Source of the DNA: Hygrophila difformis
Taxonomy: Eukaryota; Streptophyta; Magnoliopsida; Lamiales; Acanthaceae
DNA: 64,000 bases
Reading direction: 5' to 3'
NCBI GenBank assembly: GCA_030278955.1
Contig: JAOANR010000002.1
Span: 7,491,982-7,555,981, forward strand
The first letter of the stretch is position 1. Each line of letters begins with the position of its first letter. The notes beneath the pieces were generated by a model. That model was not told the origin of the DNA. It ran no database searches and worked only from the letters and a program-made list of their open reading frames with translations. Position numbers and translations under genes: made by a program. Positions 9,820 through 20,164 of this stretch are shown piece after piece.

Positions 9820-9911
9820 AGAAATTAGTGGTAAGGCGATGAATTTGCGACGAAATTTTATTGAAGTCGTCGCCTAAAACTTCATCACCTACATACGAAA
9901 TTTTTGTAGTG
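9820..9911 (-). mobile_element. CACTA (En/Spm)-type terminus, fragment
   Basis: Read on the minus strand from 9911 the sequence starts CACTACAAAAATTTCGTA, the typical CACTA terminal repeat. It continues with GGCGACGA and TTCGTCGC subterminal repeats, also typical. No opposite end or transposase was found nearby, so only one end is called. Confidence 0.6.
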
Positions 9912-10170
9912 ATACAAAGTCAACAAACTCTACGTACAGTCCATGAATTTTCTAAATATATCGATTTTTATAAGTTTAAACATTGTAACAAAATATTAAT
10001 TGAATATATTTTTTTCCCTTAGTTGCTCACTCTTCATGATATTTGACCTACCAAATAAAAGTTTCTAGATCCGTCACTGCCTTAAGGTACAGAGAAATTA
10101 ACATCGATGTCGTACTGAAGGATTCGAAAAAATTGATACCATCAGTATATTCTAGACCAAATATATTATA

Positions 10171-10426
10171 TTTCCTCTGTTTTTAAATGGTTGCCACATT
10201 CATAATTTGGCCACTATTCACCTAATGAGTTTGATTGAAAGTTATTATATTTATACAAGTTAAAATATAGTCAAGTATGATCTTATTAGATTTGTCTCGT
10301 CTTGTAGTTTTTAAATATCTAACTTTTAGAATTTTTAAATGTACCGAACTTGAGTTATTAATGATTTAAAATGCATTGAACTGCGTGGTGGGTGGGTCCG
10401 TAGCAAAAAATAAAAAACATAGGAAG
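10171..10426. mobile_element. Stowaway-like MITE, diverged
   Basis: A TTTCCTCTGTTTTT left end and AACATAGGAAG right end are decayed forms of the CTCCCTCCGTCC terminal repeat, with TA at both flanks. The interior (AGTCAAG...TTAGATTTGTCTCGTCTTGTAGTTTT) matches the copies at 32951, 42308, 53649 and 60459. Confidence 0.65.
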
Positions 10427-11187
10427 TACTGCATATTGAAGCATATCGAAAATTTTGTGTATCTCAGTATATACTGAAACATTAAAAAAATTGGTATTAT
10501 CGCAATAACATGTTGTAATGAAAATTATGGGTGGGATAACTATGGTAGACAATATTTTGTATTTTCCCATTTTTCCATAGGAATGGCAATGGGCCGGTTT
10601 CGAGATGGGAGTAGCATCCCCATCCCCAAAATCAATAGGATTTTTAATCCCCAAAACCAGTCCGATCCCCGTCAGAGACTTTATCGGGAATCCCCATCGG
10701 GTACCATAATTTCCCCGATCCCCGACGGGGACTTATCGGGGATTTATTTTACAAGCCAACTTTAAGGTTATAACTCAAAATATTAAAATTCACACACAAA
10801 TTTTTTAACAATAAACCATAATTCACATTAAAACTTACCATTACAATATATTTATCATGTTTAAATTAATACAAATTGCTCATATACTGTAAACTTTTTA
10901 ATATTCTAAGAAAAAATAAGTCTAAAAAATTAATATTTGCCTGTAGAGAACTCCAGTAGCCACTGTAAAATATGGGCAATTCAAAAGAGCACTAGTCATT
11001 ATAGCAACTGTTGTGGTTTTTGAAGATTCAAAAGTGGATTCTGAGAGTGGAGGGAAGTGAAAGGTAAAATTAGTACTACATTTTCTTATTTGAAATTAAT
11101 GGGCTAATGGGCTTGGGTAAAAAATAGGGGTAAAATTTAAAAAACATAATAAATAAAATATTAAATATAATATAATATAAGATATAT
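10427..11187. other. Intergenic DNA with a CCCCATCCCC-rich relic
   Basis: Bases about 10573-10750 carry repeated ATCCCCATCCCC and CCCCGATCCCCGACGGGG blocks starting GGAATGGCAATGGGCC. A related block lies at 33225-33310. This looks like an uncharacterised non-autonomous repeat. The rest is AT-rich with no gene. Confidence 0.4.
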
Positions 11188-11460
11188 TGATGAAGAAGGG
11201 AGGAAGAAAATAAGAATTTGCAGATATAATTTCTCATTTTTGTTATAGCACAAACCATGTATATATACAATTACAAGGAACATTCAACACAAAAGCATAG
11301 CTGTACACATAATACAATTACACAATTAATTGGACTTAGCCCATTAAATCAGTAGCCCAATTCATCTACCCATCTAATTAAGGACCAACAGTTTTTCTCC
11401 TTTCTTCTTTGTCTCTGTATTCCAGCTATTGTGCTTCCCTTTCTTCTTCATACTCCAACA
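11188..11460 (-). repeat. 3' LTR of the copia element
   Basis: The 273-bp repeat TGATGAAGAAGGG...TACTCCAACA matches 32689-32934 with a few substitutions and a short indel. Just inside it (11461-11476) the minus strand is a G-rich polypurine tract, CGCTGGGAGGGGGGGA, the plus-strand primer site. TATATATA near 11261-11268 is a candidate TATA box. Confidence 0.9.
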
Positions 11461-13927
11461 TCCCCCCCCTCCCAGCGAAAAGTGTGGGGACACAAGGTTC
11501 AGCTTGCAAAGAAATCGCTGGAAGGAGGATATAGATAATGGTTTGGTAAAGACATCTGCAGTCGGTTGCGAGGTATGCACATAAGCAGGGTCAACCAAAC
11601 CCTTAGAGTAATTGTCCCGAACAAAATGACAATCAATGTCAATGTGTTTACTCTTTTCATGATGAGTAGGATTTTGTATAATGTGAATAGTTGAAAGATT
11701 ATCGCAATACAGAGGAATAGGAAGTTGGATTGAGATATGAAAATCTTTGAGAAGATAAGTAATCCAAAAAATTTCAGAGACAGCTGAGGCTAAAGCCCTG
11801 TACTCTGCTTCAGCTGAGGACCTAGAAACAGTAGTTTGCTTTTTAGATTTCCATGATACCAAGCAAGAACAAAGAAATATGCAGAACTCAGTGAGAGATT
11901 TTCGAGTGTCTAAACAACACCCCCAGTCAGCATTAGAAAAGACAGTAAGTCTAAGATCAAAGGAAGCAGAAAAGAAGAGTTGTAGGTGTAGTGTCCCTTT
12001 TAGATACCTTAAAACTCTTTGAACCACTTTCCAATGTGACTTTTTCGGCCTATCCATGAATTGAGATAGTTGTTGGACAGCAAAGCTGATGTCTGGCCTT
12101 GACATGGCCAGATATAATAATCTCCCAACCACCCTCCTGTATTTCCCAGGCTGAGATAAAGGTTCACCATCCTCCTAGTGCAATTTGTAGCTTGTGGGAA
12201 AAGGAGTTGGACATGGTTTAGCCTCATGCAACCCTTCTTCAATAAGAATGTCAGCAATAAACTTTTGTTGTGAGACATAAATGCCTGCAGAATTTATGTG
12301 GATTTAAATTCCTAAGATGTAGTCCACTTCCCCTAAGTTTTTAATGGTAAACTCTTTGTCAAGGAAGGCCTTCACATGTTTAATGTCTTCTTTAGAGTTG
12401 CATGTAATCTACATACACAAATAAAATAGTGAAACTAGATGATTTGTACATGGTAAATAGACAGTTGTCAAACTGGGACTGCACAAAGCCATACGATAGG
12501 ATTTTGGTAGAAAATTCCTTGTAGCATTGTCTTGGGGCTTGTTTCAGCCCATACAAAGATTTTATTAGCTTACATACATGTCCAGGAGGATGATCACACC
12601 CTTGTGGAGGGATCATATAGATGTCTTCCTCCAAATGCCCATGGAGAAAGGCATTGTTGACATCCAATTGATGGACTTCCCAATTTACACTAGCTGCTAT
12701 GCCAAGTAGAAGTCTCACTGTCACTACTTTTGCAACTGGAGCAAATGAATCTTTTTAATCTTGTCCTGCAATTTGCAGATATCCCCTAGCAACCAACCTT
12801 GCTTTATATCTTTGTACACTTCCATCAGGATTTCTTTTGAACTTGTAAATCCACTTGCTGGAAATTGGTCTTTTTCCAAGTGGTAACATTGTGAATCTCC
12901 AAGTATTATTGGAGTGTAAAGCATCCAACTCCTCAGCCATTGTTCTCCTCCACGCTTCTTTCTTAGCCTGCACATAAGACAAAGGTCCCTGACAATCAAC
13001 AGTTAGTACAACATGTCATATTAGTAGAGGTGAGGAAAAGGGATAGTCAATGGTTGAACAGATGTAGTCTTTAAGCCAAGCAGGTTTTTTGGTGTTTCTT
13101 TTCGGTCTTGGTGAACGCACAGAAGGTTGAGGTGATAGAGGTTCTGTATCAGTGGGGATTTCAGGTTCAGTTGGGAAAGACTCAACTTTAGAGGAAAAAT
13201 CAAGGGAGATATGCTCTTGAGGTGTGACAAGATCTATATGTTTTCCTGGGGAAGGGTTAGGAGAACAAAGATCTTGTGGTGTAACAGGATTAATAGCAGG
13301 TGGCTCAGGAATTGGGATTGAGTCACAAGGGTCAGATAAGTCGGGAAACTCAAGGAAATCAAATGTTGGAGGATTTGACTCTATAATGGGAAGAGAATTC
13401 CCAGATGGAGTGTTATGCTGGTAAGGAAAAAGGTTTTCATAGAATGCTACATCCCTAGAGGTGAAGGTTTTGTTGTGAGTGAGATCCAACAGTTTATACC
13501 CTTTTTTATTTTCTGGATAGCCAAGGTACACACATTTTGTGGCTCTAGGTTCAAGGTTGTTCTTTGATGGCCCAAGAATGGAAGCATAGCACAAACACCC
13601 AAACACCTTAAGATGTGAGTGATCAGGTTTCTGGTGACGCATTTTTTCATAAGGTGACAACCATTTTAGGAAGGGAGCTGGTAATCTATTAAGAATGTGG
13701 GTGGCATACAATAAGACATCCCTCCAAAATCTTTTTGGCATATTAGCATGGAACATAAGGGCTCTAGTAATCTGCAGCAGGTGTTTATGTTTTACCTCAA
13801 CCCTTCCATTTTGCTGTGGACTATAGGGAGAGGTGAGTTGATGAATAATCCCAAGTTTGGAGAATAAGGTTTTGACATTATGATTTACAAACTCAGATCC
13901 ATTGTCTGATCTCATTCTTTTGACCTG
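11374..13927 (-). pseudogene. Copia pol, 3' part: integrase C-half, reverse transcriptase, RNase H
   Basis: From right to left on the minus strand: integrase core with RSDNGSEF (second catalytic Asp) and SPQQNGRVE (catalytic Glu), and the conserved block LNRLPAPFLKWLSPYE (to about 13016). RT follows with KWIYKFKRNPDGSVQRYKAR (12755-12982) and LDVNNAFLHGHLEEDIYM, then SLYGLKQAPRQCY (12392-12724). RNase H has SRPDISFAVQQLSQF, SNADWGC, SSAEAEYRALA and YCDNLSTIHI (11374-12132). The usual YVDD box reads YVDY near 12407-12415, so the second active-site Asp is lost. Frameshifts separate the pieces near 13000, 12730 and 12280-12390. The last frame runs into the LTR. Relic only. Confidence 0.92.
13923..13927. 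repeat. Target-site duplication CCTGG, left copy
   Basis: CCTGG here and at 30596-30600 flanks the Tekay-like gypsy element inserted in the copia integrase gene. Joining the copia sequence across the duplication restores the open integrase frame. Confidence 0.9.
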
Positions 13928-15239
13928 GTGTAACGCCCCGAAAATTCCAACATAATTTTCGCAAACGTTACCGTCGTACTAACTATCCTAAACTAGTGGC
14001 CAGCTAACTTAGAACAGCTAGTACAAGGTTGAGCACAAACATATAGCAATTATCTGATTAACCAATTACATGCGGAAACTAAAACAACTAAAACACAGAC
14101 ATATAATAAGTCTCAACATAAACTCCATGTAGTTATCCAACATAATCTCCAGGCTACAAGCCTCATGAATCGAAAGCAAGCAACAAGTCAATTATCTCAA
14201 ATAAAGGACTACCAACCCAAATTCGTAAATCACACATGGCCACAGGCCAACAGAATGTAAATCCTAGGCTCACTGGCCTCAACTAGCAGATTACCAAATA
14301 CAAACAATTAATAAAAAAATATATCACACAAACATAAAAGAAAATGCGACATAATATCCTATCTATGTGATCTCTCAAAACCCAACCCGAATCATGCTCC
14401 AGCGCCTCCAGGAAGATCGATAAAACAAACAAAGCAAGGAGTCAGTACAACGTACTGAGCAAGGGATATACGTGCAGGGGAATTAAGGGGGAACAATTAA
14501 TAATAAGCAGAATATAAATAAAACAGAATAATATAACTAAAGCAGAATATAAATAAAGAGGATATAAATAAAGCAGATAAAACATCGCACCGTCCCATAC
14601 CGGTGCTTCAACCACAAACATACAAATGACATAAATAAATCATCCACCGTCCCATACCGGTGCTTCAACCAAAAACATACAATTTATGCAAGTGATGCAT
14701 GGCCTAACATACACCTATCTACCCTATATGCAAATGCAATGAGTATGCCTAGCCGGCAACCTAAAAACCCGGGCGGTACAAACCCACGGGTGAGGATATC
14801 ATCAACTCCAACCCGTTTCAGGGTAATATACACCATCCCCGCAGGGATCCGCAATCGCGCCAGCCGTAGCTGAATATCATATCTCGCCCCCATCGGGCCA
14901 ACAGGCATAACAGCCAATAATCCACCCCGTAGGGCCAACAGGCATAACAGCCGATAATCCACCCCGTAGGGCCATCGGGACTCAACAACACCTGTGAAGG
15001 TTGCCCGGTCAATCATAAACATCATAACAACCCATTGGGTTAATAACCGTCAATTCCAGTGCAATAACACACGTATGACCATAACATGATATTCAAGCAC
15101 CTAATCACTAGGTTCGCATGCTTCTCAAGACATAAAGAATTCAATACAAATCCCCCTAGGCTAAGGCATTAACATTACAATTCAATAATCTACGGTTAAT
15201 TAATAATATCATGATTTAACAATTCCTCCAAGATATTCA

Positions 15240-17214
15240 TGTCGTAGACCAAGATCGAGAGCAAAGAAATCAATAGCAAAGTAAAAACAACAAGAAATGG
15301 GATGAAGGATAGAGAGATAGGGAAGCTCCAAAATTAAAGAAATATTGAGGCAATGAAGTTTAGGAACAACCTTGTCTCTTCCGAATCTTCGAAAATGGAT
15401 TACCAACCTTGGATTTGCTTCAAGATCCAAGAACCGTGGAAATAGCTCAAGGCCAAGACACGATTGAATGGTGAGGAATTTTCGGTTTCCCTCAAAACTC
15501 TCAAATGACCTTAAGAGAAATGTTCATGCATCGAGCAAGGTGTTCATTAATTCAAAATGTGGGTCTTACAAAATGAGGGGATGAGCATATATATAGCTTC
15601 CCCAAATCCAACAACCATAATAAAGGAAATAACAAGACTTACGAATATTAAACAACTAGCTAAAAACATCCAACTAACTATTAAAGACAAGGAAAATACT
15701 TAGCCTACAAAATGAAACAAGTTGATGCGGTCTAGGAAGCACATGCGGTCTTCTTGTGCCTGGATGCGGTCTATGGTGTTGCATGCGTTTTAAAGAGATC
15801 AAGACAGATGCGGTTTCATTATGGCAAGAAGGGGCAGGTGCGGTTTATCCAACAAAATGGAGAGGTTAATGCGGTTTAGAGGGTAAAGGCGAGGGGTCTT
15901 CATGCAATAAGGGAGAAGAAGGCAACATGAAGTGGGATGTGGTTTGTGAAGGGAAAGAAAGGGGCTAATGCGATTTAGGACACAAAGTGTAGGGGTGTTT
16001 ATGCAAAAATGGAAGAGAGGCCAGAATGAGGGGGGGTGATGCGGTCTTTTGCAAGTTCAAAAGTGATGCGGTTTGGAAATGCTTAAACCGCATCACATGT
16101 TTTAAATCGCAACAAGGAAGGAGACGGTGAAGAAGGTGCCGGCGAAGGTGGAGGTGGTGCCGGAGTAATGGAAGGGATGACCGGAAGCTTGGAGACGATG
16201 ATGGGGGTGCCGGAGGCCACGGCCATAGATTGAGAAGATGCCGGAGGCAGCGGCCGGAGCTGGTTGAAAGCTTGCGGCGGCGATTCGTGGTTTTCTTCTA
16301 CGGCGAAGCTTCGGTTTGCAGAGTTCGCCGGAATTATGGCAAGGTGATGGAGGACTGCCGGAGATGAGTATGCAGCGGTTGTTGATGCTTTGCTTGCCGG
16401 ATTGAAGATAATGGAAGGTCGCCAGAGGATTGGGGAGGACGAACGGAAGGGGATGATAACCCAAGGGTTTTCTATCTCCTTTATGTTGGGCCGGAGTACC
16501 AAGGTGAAGGTGAAGGTTTTCTATCCCCTTGATGCGGTCTTTTGCAAGTTCAAAAGTGATGCGGTTTGTAAATGCTTAAACCGCATCACATGTTTTAAAT
16601 CGCACCAAGGAAGGAGACATTGGAGAGGGTGCCGGCGAAGGTGGAGGTGGTGCCGGAGCAATGGAAGGGATGAAGGATAGAGGGATAGGGAAGCTCCAAA
16701 ATTAAAGAAATATTGAGGCAATGAAGTTTAGGAACAACCTTGTCTCTTCCAAATCTTCAACAATGGATTACCAACCTTGGATTTGCTTCAAGGTCCAAGA
16801 ACCGTGGAAATAGCTCAAGGCCAAGACACGATTGAATGGTGAGGAATTTTCGGTTTCCCTCAAAACTCTCAAATGACCTTAAGAGAAATTTATATATATG
16901 TCGTAGACCAAGATCGAGTGCAAAGAAATCAATAGCAAAGCAAAAACAACAAGAAATGGGATGAAGGATAGCGGGATAGGGAAGCTCCAAAATTAAAGAA
17001 ATATTGAGGCAATGAAGTATAGGAACAATCTTGTCTCTTCCAAATCTTCAACAATGGATTACCAACCTTGGATTTGCTTCAAGATCCAAGAACCGTGGAA
17101 ATAGCTCAAGGCCAAGACACGATTGAATGGTGAGGAATTTTCGGTTTCCCTCAAAACTCTCAAATGACCTTAAGAGAAATGTTCATGCATCAAGCAAGGT
17201 GTTCATTAATTCAA
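15240..17214 (-). repeat. Rearranged 3' LTR of the gag-only element
   Basis: 15240-16519 matches the first part of the intact LTR 20165-22084 as far as GGCCGGAGTACCAAGGTGAAGG. At about 16525 the sequence steps back to the GATGCGGTCTTTTGC block. At about 16670 (GAAGGGATGA) it steps back again to the start-proximal block GGATAGAGGGATAGGG. At about 16893 it passes through AAATTTATATATA into a new LTR start at 16905, which runs to 17214. The LTR end CTACATCA is absent here. The joins share short homologies. Confidence 0.8.
16065..16094. promoter_or_regulatory. Perfect 10-bp hairpin in the LTR (GATGCGGTTT/AAACCGCATC)
   Basis: GATGCGGTTT at 16065-16074 is followed after ten bases by its exact complement at 16085-16094. 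The same hairpin recurs near 16558-16588 and at 21003-21032. It closes a cluster of single ATGCGGT(T/C)T motifs upstream. A role as a protein-binding or RNA-structural element is inference. Confidence 0.5.
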
Positions 17215-18706
17215 GGTGTCTTGGCCTTGAGCTATTTCCACGGTTCTTGGATCTTGGCATCACGTCACATTGAATCTGCTCTTCATAACCGTCTATTTTG
17301 ATGGGAACCTTTGCTCTTCTATCAACTCTTGTGAGTCCATGATTATTGACCCACTGTAGTCGATACGGCTCTGGATGGTCGTCGACCGGTATCCCCAATC
17401 TACGAACAGTGTACAAACTCACTATGTTAACACAGCTCCCACTGTCCACAATTAAATAACAAGATTCATTAAAAATAGTGCAATGACAGTGAAAGAGGTG
17501 CTCCCTTAGTTCCATTTCGGTTGACACTGGCTTCGTTCCTCTTGCATGATCGATGAATGGGACAACCACAAATGATGAACTTGTGCGATTGCTCGTCCCC
17601 GCCAATTCTCCGCTCGTACTCCAAGTACGACTAGAGCCGGGACCTTGAACAATTTTATGCACTTGCTCATCAATAATCATGGCTGAAGTTGCCAAGTGAT
17701 TGATGCCCACATATCCATTCGGGTCCAATTTATCGAGAATGTCTTTCCTCAACCCAGATAAGAAACGAGACATCTCTTGTTCCTCGGACTCCTCTGTGTG
17801 AGTTTCTTCTAGCAGAAAGAGCATGCTTCTATAGTACTCACGCACGGTTCTACTGCCCTGCTTTAGATTCCTTAACCTTCGGGCAAATTCAGCCTTCTTA
17901 TCAAATGGTGCTTCCTTGGGTACTGATGTCGCAGAATTTTTGGTAACTGACTGGAGTTCCCAATTCGACTGTTCAGGAGGTCTGACTTTCCTTTTAATGC
18001 CAAATTCATCTTTCAAAATTTCTTCAAGTTCTTCATTCAGCTTGTATCGCAGATCCTGCTCAACAGTATCCATGACTTGATCATAAATATGTTGTGGATC
18101 TACAAGTAAGTGATCTACCTCATCTGCAATAAAATGAATATCGGCAGTGAGTTTATCAGATAAGGCATCAATTTCAGAATTAATTAAGGCAGTTAATTCT
18201 TCCCTAAATTGAGCAATTAATTTTGACATTTCTGAAGAATAATTGGCCATCAGATCGGCACACTGGGTTTCTTCATTGCGATCGGCTATCTGCATTTCAA
18301 GTCTTTCTCCCAACTGCTCTAGCTCATACTCCAGCTTTCCTTCAATCTGTCCTGCTACTTTCTCTATGTGGTCTTCTAATTTTTCAGTCAAATCTTTTTC
18401 AGCTCGGCAGAAAGGAGTTTTAATTCTTTCTGCTATTCTCTGACCATGTTAACTAGCAGAATCCTTGACAGATTTCTTGAGAAATGATGCAGTCGCATCA
18501 AATTTGATTTCAGCTTCAGTGGTGGAGATAATGATGTGCTCTTGCAAGTTAGTAGATTGGTGATCCACTTCTTCAGTAAGAGCATCAACCTTTTCGTTTA
18601 ATTCCACAAATTTAGCATCCACTTGATTAAATTTCTCATTGATGACAACAATTTTCTGTTCTAAATTGTCAAATTTAGAACTGCATTCTTGTTTCATTTC
18701 CAGCAT
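17183..18706 (-). pseudogene. Ty3/gypsy gag with retropepsin fragment (gag-only element)
   Basis: One phase is open from ATG 18706 to 17183, about 508 codons, with a single TAA at 18449-18451. The N-terminal third is heptad-like and charged (KFDNLEQKIVVINEKFNQ; LEYELEQLGERLE), so probably coiled coil. A Retrotrans_gag segment follows, with KKAEFARRLRNLKQGSRTV and MSRFLSGLRKDILDKL. Near the C-terminus is a retropepsin-like segment: YLIVDSGSCVNIVS, then HPEPYRLQWVNNHG and EEQIQCDVM. The usual zinc knuckle is not seen. The last two dozen residues are not protein-derived: they come from an inverted LTR piece and LTR sequence joined at about 17258. Pol, which should follow, is absent. Gag would assemble particles; the protease piece is incomplete. 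Confidence 0.8.
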
Positions 18707-20164
18707 ATTTTAATTGAGACTCTTCAATAAGTCCAGCATGGTGGTATCAGAATTACATGTCATATCAGAAAGAAAAACTAGCTATATATATAAATAAAAA
18801 TAAAAATAATAAAAAAATATTTTTGGTGATTTTTCTCTTTCCTTTCTTCCTCACTCAATCTCACAATCCAAGTGTTAGACGGCTTGAGTTCGATCACAAT
18901 TCGGTTCTTGAAGCGCTGCCAGATACAATTATCCAATGTCGAGTAGGAAGATCAAAGCTTGAGTATATATATAGACGCACGATGCAAGAAACAAAATGCA
19001 ATTGTTCGACTCAATCAATAACCGCTAGGAAATATGTGAAATGCAATGCAATGAAATTATGTCACGGTTTTGATTGGCAATTGCAATCCAATAATTCCAA
19101 GACCTCACAATATAAAAGTGAACTCACCAAAATTTTGAAAAGTGGTAGCTCACAACACTCGACTCTCAAATATGATCTTCTCAAATAAAAAATAAAAATA
19201 AGCACTCAATAAAAATAACCTAATACTCAAGTGGCTTCAATGGCTAGGTATCACAATTTTATGAGAGGAATTCCAATGTCTTTATTTCAAACGGAACTTC
19301 AACTCGGTGTTCATGAAATAAATCAGAGGAACAATTGTACCAGTCAAATATATCCACTTTATTGTATTACTCAAAATATATGTGCCCAAAGTTCATCAAA
19401 CAAAGTCCTCACGTGGGTCCCACTATGCAATACTCAATTCTTCCAATTTGGGATATATAGTCACGTGAGTAAGAGCAAAAGAATTGCAATTGATGGGGTC
19501 CACTGGTGTACAAGTCTTGCAAACAAATCCCCAAATTTCCTTTTGTGCGGCTCAAGGTAAGCTATAATGTCACCTTTCAAATTATCTTCTTGCTAGCTTG
19601 TCACTTTTGTCCCCTTATCATGTCCCCTAACACTTAGAAATTTTCAGATTTTGAATCAACTTGAAGCCCTCAAGAAATTTATGAAGATGGCTTGAAGATG
19701 GATGAACAATCATAGAACACTCAAGAACACTCAACAACATTCAAACCCTCATTTGGAATTTTTAGAAGCATATTAACCAATCAATCACATAAACACATTC
19801 CAAATGCATACATACACATATGAGAATCAAAATATGGGACAACTAACAATAAAAATAACGAAACACAAGATCAAAGGCCAAAATATAGGTATTTTCGGAT
19901 TTTTGCATAAGAACACACAAGAACATCAAGAATTTTCAAATGGCCATAACTTTGGCTCCCGATGTCCGTTTTTGATAACTTTATATGATTTTGAGTGTGA
20001 ATTTCCAACAAAACCAAATATGAACTCAGAATTCAGAGAATATGCACCGAGCAAAATGGTTTTCTGATGAACAGTAAACATGGAATATTTTGAGATATTT
20101 TTGGTGGTTTTGAAAATGAGTTCTATTGAATCTTTGCTTAGCTCTCATAAAAAATTTATATATA
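18707..20164 (-). other. 5' untranslated region of the gag-only element
   Basis: About 1.4 kb lies between the LTR end and the gag start, with no domain-bearing frame on either strand. The LTR border reads AAATTTATATATA|TG on the plus strand. The same 13 bases border the extra LTR start at 16905. A normal TGG-starting primer site is not visible directly inside the LTR, which is unusual. Confidence 0.5.

Noticed and set aside
18721..18752. TGGTATCAGAAT as a primer-binding site on the plus strand
   Set aside because: It faces the wrong way for the minus-strand gag element and lies far from any LTR end; chance match.
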